The position numbers and the translations under genes are program-made. From Edaphosphingomonas laterariae (GTDB lineage: Bacteria > Pseudomonadota > Alphaproteobacteria > Sphingomonadales > Sphingomonadaceae), in NCBI RefSeq assembly GCF_900188165.1, contig NZ_FZOS01000009.1:94861-158860 (forward strand): DNA of 64,000 nucleotides, written 5' to 3'. This document shows positions 26,962 to 35,426 of this stretch, piece after piece. Every line of letters begins with the position of its first letter. Within the stretch, counting starts at the first letter, position 1. Below the pieces are notes generated by a model. It did no database searches. It worked only from the letters and a program-made list of their open reading frames with translations, and was not told the DNA's origin.

Positions 26962-27723
26962 TTGATCAACAATCGTCAGAACGGCCGCCGCCGTGGACGC
27001 GGTGGCGCGCCCCGGCAGGGCGGCAACAACCAGGGCGGCAACCGGATCGATAATCGCGCGCGGGGCAATGCCGCCCAGCTGCTCGAGAAATACAAGACGC
27101 TCGCGCGTGACGCCCAGACCCAGGGCGATCGGGTCATGACCGAATATTATCTGCAGTTCGCGGACCATTATTTCCGCGTGCTGGCGGAAAGCCGGCCGCG
27201 CGTCGACGAACAGCAGCAACAGCAGCGTCGCGATCGCTATGAAAATGGTGATTTCGAGGATGATGGCGACGAAGCGGAAGCCGCCGGCGCCACCGACCGC
27301 GACGATGATCGCCAGCAAGGCGAGACCGGCGAACGCAATTTCCGCGACCGTCGGGATCAGGATCGGCGCGATCAGGACCGCCGCGATCAGCGCGCCCCGC
27401 GTGAAGATCGTGGACCGCGCGAAGATCGCCGCCCGCGCGAATTCCGCCAGCCGCGCGATGAAGCGCCGGTCGAGGCGGTGGAGGCTCCCGTCGCCGCTGC
27501 CGAAACCGCGCCCGAGCCGGCTGCGGAAGAAGCGCCGCGTCGCCGTGGCCGTCCGCGCCGCGCACCCGAAGGCGAAGCGGTCGAACGGATCGAGGTCGAT
27601 CGCCTGCCCCCGTCGCTGGCCGGTGAAGCCGCCAATGACGAAAATGGCGAAGCCGCTGCCGAGGAAAAGCCCAAGCGTCGCACCCGCCGCCCGCGTGGCG
27701 ATGCGGCGACCGCCGAAGCCTGA
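26962..27723 (+). CDS. DUF4167 domain protein, TTG start
   Basis: A 253-residue basic protein of the DUF4167 family found across alphaproteobacteria; function unknown, with an RNA- or nucleoid-binding role suspected from the basic N-terminus. The conserved domain is LINNRQNGRRRGRGG followed by RGNAAQLLEKYKTLARDAQ and EYYLQFADHYFRVLAESR (to about residue 75). After it come a glutamine run, an acidic stretch and a D-Q-D-R-R/P-R-E-D-R tandem low-complexity region (about 132-165). The tail is rich in Ala, Glu and Arg, with two RRGRPRR/RRTRRPR AT-hook-like patches. No ATG lies at the family start; the codon is TTG (26962). ATG 26854 is in frame but inside the structured leader. Confidence 0.8.
   Translation: MINNRQNGRRRGRGGAPRQGGNNQGGNRIDNRARGNAAQLLEKYKTLARDAQTQGDRVMTEYYLQFADHYFRVLAESRPRVDEQQQQQRRDRYENGDFEDDGDEAEAAGATDRDDDRQQGETGERNFRDRRDQDRRDQDRRDQRAPREDRGPREDRRPREFRQPRDEAPVEAVEAPVAAAETAPEPAAEEAPRRRGRPRRAPEGEAVERIEVDRLPPSLAGEAANDENGEAAAEEKPKRRTRRPRGDAATAEA
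27355..27465 (+). repeat. Short tandem repeats inside the DUF4167 gene
   Basis: Repeated units of about 12-15 bases (GATCAGGATCGGCGC variants, then CGTGAAGATCG variants) encode the D-Q-D-R-R and P-R-E-D-R tandem repeats. The region is likely disordered in the protein and prone to length change. Confidence 0.6.
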
Positions 27724-27747
27724 TTCCGGCATCAGCCTGAACGGAAC

Positions 27748-27779
27748 AGCCCGCCCTCCCCTCGGATGGCGGGCTTTTT
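27748..27779 (+). terminator. Intrinsic terminator after the DUF4167 gene
   Basis: AGCCCGCC (27748-27755) pairs with GGCGGGCT (27768-27775), followed by TTTTT. It lies between the convergent DUF4167 and NUDIX genes. Confidence 0.85.
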
Positions 27780-27783
27780 CGTG

Positions 27784-28554
27784 TCAGCCGCGCAATTCGT
27801 TGGCCAGCGGCGATGCGGTGACGGGATAGCCCAGGTCCGCCCGGATGCAGAGGAACTTCTCGCCATCGCGGTCCTCCACCCACGGGGTCACCGGCTCGAT
27901 CGCGAATTGAGCGGCATGGGCACGGGCTTCACCGAAATCGGCGAACAAGGCCAGCCGCTCAAGATTGCGGCGCGTCGGGAAGATCACGCGAAAACGCCCC
28001 TCGGCCGCCCCGTCCAGCGCCTCGCCAGCGCCGATCCACAGGGCATGCACGCTCTCACCGCCATCGGCGTCGGGTTCGGCGTCCGCCGGTGCCACCGCCA
28101 GATAGAAGCGCGTGTCGAAAAGGCGCGTTTCCTTGAAATTGGGTCGCCAGCGCGCGAACGGCACCAGCGCGTCCAGATCGATGGTCCAGCCGCCGGCGGC
28201 CAGCAGCGCGCCCAGATCGCCCCCCTCGGCCAGCGCCTCGCGGATCGCGGCGGTCGCGGCATGATCGGGCGGCGGGACGATCCCGATCGCGATGCCCACT
28301 TCCTCGATCGATTCGCGAATCGCCGCGATCCGCGCGGCGGCGTCATCCGGCACGCTTGCGCCGACCACGGCTTCGTTCGCGGCCAGCGCCTCGTCACCGG
28401 GATCGATGCGGCCGCCGGGGAATACCAGCGCACCCGCAGCAAAGGCCATCGTGCCTGCCCGCTCGATCATCAGCAGTTCGGGCGGCGCCTTGTCGCGCGG
28501 GCGCATCATCACCAGCGTCGCCGCCGGAATCGCCGGTGCCATTTCCTCGCTCAC
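27784..28554 (-). CDS. NUDIX hydrolase
   Basis: A 256-residue protein of the NUDIX fold. The domain start AATLVMMRPRD and LMIERAGTMAFAAGALVFPGG leads into GRIDPGD. The Nudix-box helix AAIRESIEEVGIAIG carries the REx2EE metal ligands, with an insertion of about 25 residues between GG and the helix, as in NUDT19/CoA-diphosphatase-like enzymes. The substrate is unknown, possibly a CoA ester or nucleotide. The GTG start overlaps the TetR stop (GTGA), so the enzyme is made together with that regulator. Confidence 0.82.
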   Translation of the reverse strand: MSEEMAPAIPAATLVMMRPRDKAPPELLMIERAGTMAFAAGALVFPGGRIDPGDEALAANEAVVGASVPDDAAARIAAIRESIEEVGIAIGIVPPPDHAATAAIREALAEGGDLGALLAAGGWTIDLDALVPFARWRPNFKETRLFDTRFYLAVAPADAEPDADGGESVHALWIGAGEALDGAAEGRFRVIFPTRRNLERLALFADFGEARAHAAQFAIEPVTPWVEDRDGEKFLCIRADLGYPVTASPLANELRG

Positions 28555-29207
28555 GTCGTCTCCGCACCCTCGATCTTGTAAAAGCTGGTGAACAGCGCCG
28601 TCGCCTCCGCGACCAGCCGTTCGGGCGGGGGCTGGGTCGCATCCGCCAGCTCGCCGAAAATCGCGCGGTTCTGGGCGCGATGAACCGTCAGGCCGAAAAA
28701 GAGGTGCACCGCCAGCATCGGATCGGGAATAACCGCGCGGCCGCTGGCATTCCAGTCCGCAAACAATTCGGCGATCCGCTCGACCGAGGGGACGTGCGAA
28801 GCCTTGAAGATCGCTTCTGCAAAGCCCGGATCGCGCAGCGTTTCGCCCATCACGACGCGGATCATGCCCACCGTTTCGGGTTCGGAGAAATTCTCGATCA
28901 GGATCTCGGCGACGCCCTTCAGCATCTCGGCCGGCACCCCGCCGCGCGCGATCAGCGCGTCGATCTGCTCATGCGTGCCGAAACGCTTGTTGGCGACGAT
29001 CGCGCCCAGCAACCCCGCCTTGTTTTCAAACAGTTCGTAGAGCGTGGCGAGCGACCCGCCCGATCGCTTGACGATCTCGGACAGGCTGACGGCATCATAG
29101 CCCCGCTCCACGAACAATTCGCGGGCGGCATTGAGCATCGCCAGCCGGCGGCGTTCGCGCCGGTCGGGTTCGTCCTTTTTTTCGGACGACGTTGTGGAAC
29201 CGCGCAT
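28551..29207 (-). CDS. TetR/AcrR family transcriptional regulator
   Basis: A 218-residue repressor. The N-terminal helix-turn-helix domain RRLAMLNAARELFVERGYDA, followed by VSLSEIVKRSGGSLATLYELF and ENKAGLLGAIV, is textbook TetR. The C-terminal ligand-binding half is divergent and includes a TetR_C-like FFGLTVHRAQNRAIFGEL. It is divergent from the RND pump at 29369 across 160 bases that hold an operator-like palindrome, so it very likely represses the pump. The NUDIX gene is coupled downstream. Confidence 0.9.
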   Translation of the reverse strand: MRGSTTSSEKKDEPDRRERRRLAMLNAARELFVERGYDAVSLSEIVKRSGGSLATLYELFENKAGLLGAIVANKRFGTHEQIDALIARGGVPAEMLKGVAEILIENFSEPETVGMIRVVMGETLRDPGFAEAIFKASHVPSVERIAELFADWNASGRAVIPDPMLAVHLFFGLTVHRAQNRAIFGELADATQPPPERLVAEATALFTSFYKIEGAETT

Positions 29208-29242
29208 TTTCCTCTCACGTTGTGCGCTGCGTCATCGATCGC

Positions 29243-29271
29243 TTGACGCGTAGTGTAGCCTACATTACACA
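29243..29271 (+). promoter_or_regulatory. Efflux operon promoter with embedded operator
   Basis: TTGACG (29243-29248), 17 bases, then TACACA (29266-29271) is a plausible sigma-70 promoter reading into the pump. The spacer contains the odd palindrome TGTAGCCTACA (29254-29264), and the flanks GTGTA/TACAC extend it partly. A repressor bound there would block polymerase; the adjacent TetR protein is the obvious candidate. Confidence 0.6.
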
Positions 29272-29368
29272 AAATTCACAAGCGCAATCGACTCTCCGGG
29301 TCGTTTGCGCAACGATGTATTCGGCCGGTCTCCCGATCGGCCAGGCTTGCAAGGGAGCGTTGGTGCGC

Positions 29369-30568
29369 ATGCGCGCTGTCATTGGGGAAACGCCGCGGCG
29401 CCTCGCCGCTTTGGCGGGGCTTGTCCTTCTTTCCGCCTGCGGTGGTCAGCCGCAACAGACACCACCGCCGCCCGCGGTCGACATCATCACCGTCGCGCCC
29501 AGTGCCGTGACCAACGTGATCGAGCTGCCCGGCCGCGTCCAGGCGGTCCGCACGGCCGAGGTCCGCGCCCGCGTCGACGGCATCGTCGAACGCCGCCTGT
29601 ATGAAGAAGGCACCGATGTCGGCGCCAACCAGCCGCTGTTCCGCATCGATCCGCGCCAGAATCAGGCGTCGTACAACAGCGCTGCGGCCGCCCTTGCCCG
29701 TGCCGAGGCGGGCGCCGCCAATGCCCGCGCCGTCGTCGGCCGCTATGCGCCGCTGGTCAAGCAGCAGGCGATCAGCAACCAGGAATATGACGCCGCCGTC
29801 GCCCAGGCCCGCCAGTTCGAGGCGGATGTCGCCTCGGCCCGCGCGGCGCTCGATCGCGCCCGGCTCGATCTCAACTACACGCTCGTCACCTCGCCGATCG
29901 CCGGCCGCGCCGGCCGCGCGCAGGTGACCGAAGGCGCGCTGGTCAGCGCCGGATCGGCAACGCTGATGACGACGGTCGAACAGCTCGATCCGGTTTATGT
30001 CAATTTCTCGCAGTCGAGCAGCGAACTGCTCCAGGTCCGCCGCCAGATGTCGACCGGGGCGATCCAGGCGAGCAATCTCGATCGCGTCTCGGTGACGCTG
30101 ATCCTCGAGGACGGCAGCACCTATGCGCCCGCCGGCCATCTCGACTTCCTCGACATGGCGGTCGACGAATCGACCGGCACCGTCTCGCTGCGCGCCGAAT
30201 TCCCCAACCGGCAGCGCATCCTGCTGCCCGGCCAGTTCGTCCGCGCGCGGGTGGAAGCGGGCATCAACCCCAACGGCATCCTCGTGCCGCAACGCGCCGT
30301 GCAGATCAGCCAGCAGGGCGCGGCGGTGGTCATCGTCGGGCCGAACAACATCGCAACCGCGCGGCCGATCAAGGTCGGCAATCTCCAGGGCAATTCGTGG
30401 GTGGTGACCGAAGGGCTGAAGACCGGCGATCGCGTGATCGTCAACGGCCTGCAGAAGGTGCGCCCCGGCCAGCCGGTGACGATCAGTCCGCCCGCCGGCC
30501 AGGCCGCCGGCCAGCCGGGCACCAAGCCGGGCGCCAAGCCCGCCACCGCTCCCGCCACGGGGCGCTGA
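29369..30568 (+). CDS. RND efflux periplasmic adaptor lipoprotein (AcrA/MexA-like)
   Basis: A 399-residue adaptor. The signal peptide ends in lipobox LSAC (Cys24), so the protein is lipid-anchored. AcrA-type domains follow: AVDIITVAPSAVTNVIELPG, the lipoyl motif VERRLYEEGTDVGANQPLF, an alpha-hairpin (about 100-160), TSPIAGRAGRAQVTEGALV and a beta-barrel with LDPVYVNFSQSSSELL. The tail is proline- and alanine-rich. ATG 29369 is used; GTG 29363, six bases closer to AAGGGAG, would add two residues. It is the first gene of a complete adaptor-pump-channel operon, four bases before the permease. Confidence 0.93.
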   Translation: MRAVIGETPRRLAALAGLVLLSACGGQPQQTPPPPAVDIITVAPSAVTNVIELPGRVQAVRTAEVRARVDGIVERRLYEEGTDVGANQPLFRIDPRQNQASYNSAAAALARAEAGAANARAVVGRYAPLVKQQAISNQEYDAAVAQARQFEADVASARAALDRARLDLNYTLVTSPIAGRAGRAQVTEGALVSAGSATLMTTVEQLDPVYVNFSQSSSELLQVRRQMSTGAIQASNLDRVSVTLILEDGSTYAPAGHLDFLDMAVDESTGTVSLRAEFPNRQRILLPGQFVRARVEAGINPNGILVPQRAVQISQQGAAVVIVGPNNIATARPIKVGNLQGNSWVVTEGLKTGDRVIVNGLQKVRPGQPVTISPPAGQAAGQPGTKPGAKPATAPATGR

Positions 30569-30572
30569 TCCG

Positions 30573-33500
30573 ATGTTCGCCCGTTTCTTCATCGATCGCC
30601 CGATCTTCGCCTGGGTGATCGCGCTGGGCATCGCGCTCGCCGGTATCATGGCGCTGCGCGGCCTGCCGATCGAACAATATCCCAGCGTGGCGCCACCGTC
30701 GCTGACAGTCAGCGTCACCTATCCCGGCGCCGACGCCCAGACGCTCTCCACCAACGTCACCCAGGTGATCGAGCAGGAGCTGAACGGCGTCGAGGGCTTC
30801 CTCTACATGCTCTCCAACAGCCAGTCGAACGGCACGGCGAGCATCACCGTCACCTTCCGCTCGGGCACCGATCTCGACGTCGCGCAGATGGAGGTGAACA
30901 ACCGCCTCCGCCGCGTCGAACAGCGCCTGCCCGAAGAAGTCCGCCGCCAGGGCATCCAGGTCAACAAGGCGACCTCGGGCTTCCTGATGATCATGGCGAT
31001 CTCGTCGAAAAGCGGCGGCACGGACAAGCTCGCGCTCGGCAACCTCGCCTCGGCCAAGGTGATCGACGAACTGCGCCGCGTGCCGGGCGTCGGCGATCTG
31101 CGCCTGCTCGGTTCCGAATATGCGATGCGCGTCTGGCTCGATCCCGACAAGCTCGCCGGCTACAAGATGTCGGCGGCCGAGGCGCTCGCCGCGGTGCAGG
31201 AACAGAATAGCCAGACCGCGGGCGGCCAGCTCGGCGATCAGCCGATCGCCAAGGGCAGCGAGCTCAACGCGACGATCATCGCGCAGAATCGCTTCACCAA
31301 TGCGGATCAGTTCCGCAACATCATCCTGCGCGCCAACCCGGATGGCTCGACGATCCGGCTGGGCGACGTCGCCAAGGTGGAACTGGGCGCGCAAAGCTAT
31401 GGCATCGGCACCGAGCTTTCGGGCCAGCCGATGGCAGGCATCGCGGTCGTCACCGTGCCGGGCGCCAATGCGCTCAAGACGGCCGAAGGCGTGCGCGAAC
31501 GGATGAAGGAGCTCGAAAAGAGCTTCCCGCCGGATATCACCTGGTCAGTCCCCTACGATACCACGCCGTTCATCCGCATCTCGGTGGAAGAGGTGGTCAA
31601 GACGCTGGGCGAAGCGATGCTGCTCGTCTTCCTCGTCATGTTCCTCTTCCTGCAGAATCTGCGGGCGACGCTGATCCCGACGCTGGTCGTGCCGATCGCG
31701 CTGGCCGGCGCCTGCCTCGGCCTCTGGCTGTTCGGCTTCTCGATCAACGTGCTCACGCTGTTCGGCATGGTGCTGGCGATCGGCATCCTCGTCGACGACG
31801 CGATCGTCGTGATCGAAAATGTCGAACGCATCATGACGGAGGAGCATCTTTCGCCGCGCCTCGCGACGATCAAGGCGATGGGCCAGATCACCACGGCCAT
31901 CGTCGGCATCACGCTGGTGCTGATGGCGGTGTTCGTGCCGATGGCCTTCTTCCCCGGCTCTACCGGCGGCATCTATCGCCAGTTCTCGATCACGCTGGTC
32001 GTGTCGATCGCCTTCTCGGCCCTGCTGGCGCTCACGCTCACGCCGGCGCTGTGCGCGACGATGCTGAAGCCGCATGATCCCAACGCCAAGCGGCGCCTGC
32101 CCTGGCTGCAGCGCTTCTTCGATCGGTTCAATGGCTGGTTCGGCCGGACCACCGATCGCTATCAGGGCAGCGTCGGCCGCATCCTGTCGCGCCCGATGCG
32201 CTGGCTCGCCATCTTCCTCGCGCTTGTCGGGCTCATCGCCCTCCTCTTCCTGCGCCTGCCGAGCAGCTTCCTGCCGAGCGAGGATCAGGGCTATGCGATC
32301 ACGATCATCCAGGCCCCCGCCGGCGCAACGCTGGAACGGACCGAGGAAGCGATCGCGCAGACCAAGGCCTATTATGCCCAGCAGCCGCAGGTCAGCCATT
32401 ATGTGCTGATCCGGGGCTTCAGCTTCTTCGGCCAGGGCCAGAACACGGCGATGATGTTCGTCGCGTTGAAGGACTGGAAGGAACGCAAGGGCGTCGAAAA
32501 TTCAATCGATACCTTCGTCAACAAGGCGTTCGGCACGCTGATGCAGGCCAAGCAGGCGATGATCTTCACGATCAATCCGCCGCCGATCCGCGAACTCGGC
32601 AATGCCAGCGGCTTCACCTTCATGCTGCAGGATCGCAGCGCGATGGGCCATGAAAAGCTGGTCGAGGCGCGCAACATGATGCTGGGCCTCGCCAGCCAGA
32701 GCCCGATCCTCGCCGGCGTCCGCCCGGAAGGTCAGGAAGACGGGCCCCAGCTCAAGGTGGAGATCGATCGGGTCAAGGCGCGCGCGCTCGGCCTGTCGAT
32801 CGGCGACGTCAACGCCACGCTGTCGATCGCCTTCGGCTCGGCCTATGCGAACGATTTCACGCATGACGGCCGCATCCTCAAGGTGATGCTGCAGGCCGAT
32901 GCCCGCGCGCGGATGACGCCGGAAGACGTGCTCAACCTGCGCGTGCGCAATTCCGCCGGGCAGATGGTGCCCTTCGGCGCCTTTACCGCCGCACGGTGGA
33001 CGTCGGGCTCGCCGCAGCTCCAGCGCTATAATGGCTATCCGGCAATGACGATCTCGGGTCAGGCCGCCCCCGGCCGCTCGTCGGGCGAAGCGATGGACGA
33101 GATGGAACGGCTCGCCCAGCAATTGCCCGAAGGTTTCGATTTCGAATGGACCGGCACCTCTTATGAGGAACGCCAGTCCGCCGGCCAGGTCGGCGCGCTG
33201 CTCGGCCTGTCGCTGATCGTCGTCTTCCTGCTGCTCGCCGCGCTGTATGAAAGCTGGTCGGTGCCCGTCGCGGTGCTGCTGGTCGTGCCGCTCGGTGTGC
33301 TCGGCGCGGTGCTCTTCTCGATGATGCGGGGCCTGTCCGCCGACGTCTATTTCAACGTCGGCCTGATCACGATCATCGGCCTTGCCGCCAAGAATGCGAT
33401 CCTGATCGTCGAATTCGCGATCGAGCGCGAAGCCGAAGGGGAAGATGTGCTCCACGCCACCCTGCAGGCGGTGAAGCTGCGCCTGCGGCCGATCATCATG

Positions 33501-33728
33501 ACGTCGATGGCCTTCATCCTCGGCATGGTGCCTTTGTTCATCTCCACGGGCGCGGGCGCCGCCAGCCGGCGCGCGGTCGGCACCGGCGTGATGGGCGGGA
33601 TGATCGCTGCCACCATCCTCGGCATCTTCTTCATCCCGCTCTTCTACCTGCTGGTGCGCCGCTGGCTGACCAAGAAGCCGCCCCACGCCCCGGGCGCCGC
33701 CCATGCGGAGGAGGGCGTCAATGTTTAA
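30573..33728 (+). CDS. Multidrug efflux RND permease (AcrB/MexB-like, HAE1)
   Basis: A 1051-residue inner-membrane proton-drug antiporter. It begins FARFFIDRPIFAWVIALGIA, with twelve predicted helices and two large periplasmic loops. The proton-relay aspartate pair lies in IGILVDDAIVVIENVERIM (TM4) and the partner lysine in LAAKNAILIVEFAIERE (TM10). GSTGGIYRQFSITLV and the SPSEDQGY-like LPSEDQGYAITIIQAP are family landmarks. The full length and intact key residues indicate a working pump, probably broad-range. It sits between adaptor and channel genes; its end overlaps the channel start by eight bases. Confidence 0.96.
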   Translation: MFARFFIDRPIFAWVIALGIALAGIMALRGLPIEQYPSVAPPSLTVSVTYPGADAQTLSTNVTQVIEQELNGVEGFLYMLSNSQSNGTASITVTFRSGTDLDVAQMEVNNRLRRVEQRLPEEVRRQGIQVNKATSGFLMIMAISSKSGGTDKLALGNLASAKVIDELRRVPGVGDLRLLGSEYAMRVWLDPDKLAGYKMSAAEALAAVQEQNSQTAGGQLGDQPIAKGSELNATIIAQNRFTNADQFRNIILRANPDGSTIRLGDVAKVELGAQSYGIGTELSGQPMAGIAVVTVPGANALKTAEGVRERMKELEKSFPPDITWSVPYDTTPFIRISVEEVVKTLGEAMLLVFLVMFLFLQNLRATLIPTLVVPIALAGACLGLWLFGFSINVLTLFGMVLAIGILVDDAIVVIENVERIMTEEHLSPRLATIKAMGQITTAIVGITLVLMAVFVPMAFFPGSTGGIYRQFSITLVVSIAFSALLALTLTPALCATMLKPHDPNAKRRLPWLQRFFDRFNGWFGRTTDRYQGSVGRILSRPMRWLAIFLALVGLIALLFLRLPSSFLPSEDQGYAITIIQAPAGATLERTEEAIAQTKAYYAQQPQVSHYVLIRGFSFFGQGQNTAMMFVALKDWKERKGVENSIDTFVNKAFGTLMQAKQAMIFTINPPPIRELGNASGFTFMLQDRSAMGHEKLVEARNMMLGLASQSPILAGVRPEGQEDGPQLKVEIDRVKARALGLSIGDVNATLSIAFGSAYANDFTHDGRILKVMLQADARARMTPEDVLNLRVRNSAGQMVPFGAFTAARWTSGSPQLQRYNGYPAMTISGQAAPGRSSGEAMDEMERLAQQLPEGFDFEWTGTSYEERQSAGQVGALLGLSLIVVFLLLAALYESWSVPVAVLLVVPLGVLGAVLFSMMRGLSADVYFNVGLITIIGLAAKNAILIVEFAIEREAEGEDVLHATLQAVKLRLRPIIMTSMAFILGMVPLFISTGAGAASRRAVGTGVMGGMIAATILGIFFIPLFYLLVRRWLTKKPPHAPGAAHAEEGVNV

Positions 33729-35157
33729 GCGCAGCGCCCTCCGCTTCGCCGTCCCGCTCGCGCTGGCCACTGCGCTGGCCGGCTGCTCGATGGCGCCCAA
33801 GCATGTCCGCCCACCCTTCCCGGCGGCGGAAAGCTATCCGGTCGATTATCTGCCCGATGCCGGCAGCCGCATGGCGACCGAGATCGGCTGGCAGGATTTC
33901 TTCACCGATCCCCGCCTGCAGGCGGTGATCGAGATGGCGCTGGAGAATAATCGCGATCTGCGCATCTCGGTCGCGCGGATCCAGGAAGCGCGCGGGCAAT
34001 ATCGCATCGAGGGCGCGGCCCGCCTGCCCCAGGTCGATGTCGGCGGCAGCGCCGCGCGGGCGCGGACCAACACGGCCCCGTTCGAGATTCCCGGCGTCGG
34101 CACGGTCGGCGGCGCGGCGACGGCCGATCGCTATGATGTTCAGGTCGGCGTCACCGCGTTCGAACTGGATTTCTGGGGCCGCGTCGCCAGCCTGTCGGAA
34201 GCCGCGCGCGCCAATTATCTGTCGACGGTGGCGGCCGAACGCGCCTTCCGCCTGTCGTTGATCCGCGATGTCGCGATCAATTATCTGCAGGCCCGCGAAC
34301 AGGCCGAACGGATCGCGCTGGCCGAACGCACGCTCGCCAGCCGCAAGGAAGGGCTGCGGATCGCCCGCCTGCGCCTCGATGCCGGGGTCACCTCGGCGCT
34401 CGATTATCGTCAGGCCGAAACGCTGTTGACCCAGGCCGAAACCGAACTGGCCAATCTGCGCCTCGCCCGCGCGCAGACCCGCAACTTCTCTTATGTGCTG
34501 ATCGGCCAGCCGGTGCCGGAAAACCTGCCCGAAGCGCTGCCGATGGCCCGTCAGGGCATCATCCGCGATATCGGCCCGGGCCTGCCATCCGATCTGCTCA
34601 ACAACCGGCCGGACATTCTCGCCGCCGAAGAACAGCTGCGTGCGGCCCGCGCGAATGTCGGCGCGGCACGCGCGGCCTTCTTCCCGACGATCAGCCTCAC
34701 CGGATCGGCCGGCTTCGCCTCCACCGAACTCGACGGCCTGTTCGACGACGATGGCTTCGTGTGGAGCTTCGGCCCGTCGATCAGCCTGCCGATCTTCGAT
34801 TGGGGGCGCACCAAGGGCAATCTCACCGTCGCCGAGGCGCGGGAGAATATCGCGGTCGCCACCTATGAAAAGACGATCCAGACGGCGTTCCGCGAAGTCG
34901 CCGACGCGCTGGCCGGGCGGCGCTACCTTGCCGATCAGGTCGCCGCGCAGGAACGCGCCGCCGCCGCGCAGCGCCAGCTCGCTGAACTGGCGCGCTCGCG
35001 CTACCTCAACGGCGTGGCGCAATATATCGAGGTGCTCGACGCCGAACGTAACCTGTTCTCGGCCGAACAGACGCTCATCCAGCTGCGGCGGGCAGAACTC
35101 ACCAATCTGGTGTCGCTCTATGTCGCGCTCGGCGGCGGGCTCACGCCCCGCGAATGA
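33721..35157 (+). CDS. Efflux outer-membrane channel lipoprotein (OprM/NodT family)
   Basis: A 478-residue TolC-like trimeric channel. The signal peptide has lipobox LAGC (Cys22), as in OprM. The repeated outer-membrane-efflux domains appear twice: EMALENNRDLRISVARIQEA and later SDLLNNRPDILAAEEQLRAA (in part). ANVGAARAAFFPTISLTGSA and FDWGRTKGNLTVAEA are typical. ATG 33721 lies inside the pump gene and has GGAGG upstream; the frame could begin at 33703. It completes the tripartite system. Confidence 0.94.
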   Translation: MFKRSALRFAVPLALATALAGCSMAPKHVRPPFPAAESYPVDYLPDAGSRMATEIGWQDFFTDPRLQAVIEMALENNRDLRISVARIQEARGQYRIEGAARLPQVDVGGSAARARTNTAPFEIPGVGTVGGAATADRYDVQVGVTAFELDFWGRVASLSEAARANYLSTVAAERAFRLSLIRDVAINYLQAREQAERIALAERTLASRKEGLRIARLRLDAGVTSALDYRQAETLLTQAETELANLRLARAQTRNFSYVLIGQPVPENLPEALPMARQGIIRDIGPGLPSDLLNNRPDILAAEEQLRAARANVGAARAAFFPTISLTGSAGFASTELDGLFDDDGFVWSFGPSISLPIFDWGRTKGNLTVAEARENIAVATYEKTIQTAFREVADALAGRRYLADQVAAQERAAAAQRQLAELARSRYLNGVAQYIEVLDAERNLFSAEQTLIQLRRAELTNLVSLYVALGGGLTPRE

Positions 35158-35165
35158 AGGCGGCC

Positions 35166-35187
35166 GGGTGGGTGCGATCGCCCACCC
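35166..35187 (+). terminator. Hairpin after the RND efflux operon
   Basis: GGGTGGG (35166-35172) pairs with CCCACCC (35181-35187) just past the channel stop. There is no T tract, so termination may need Rho. The rest of the 269-base gap to 35426 shows no gene; I see only GC-rich sequence and a short possible promoter zone before the dehydrogenase. Confidence 0.5.
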
Positions 35188-35426
35188 GCCGCTGTCCTAC
35201 CGCCCGGCAACCGGCTAGCGTCCGCTGATGCCCGCGCTTTCGGTGGGGCAATCGACTCGTTCCGGGGCGGTCGGGCCGGCGCCGGTGGCAAGCCTCAACT
35301 TCCTCAACCTGATGTCCGCACCCGTCATCATGCCCACCGCTCGAATCGCCGTGCGGTGGTTGCGGTGCAGCAAGGATCAATGGTAGCGGAACCCGCCTCA
35401 CGGTTAGCGAAGGGACACGACCCTCG

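Noticed and set aside
26854..27723. ATG 26854 as the start of the DUF4167 gene
   Set aside because: The extra 36 residues are arginine-rich, come from hairpin-forming leader sequence and precede the conserved family start at INNRQNG.
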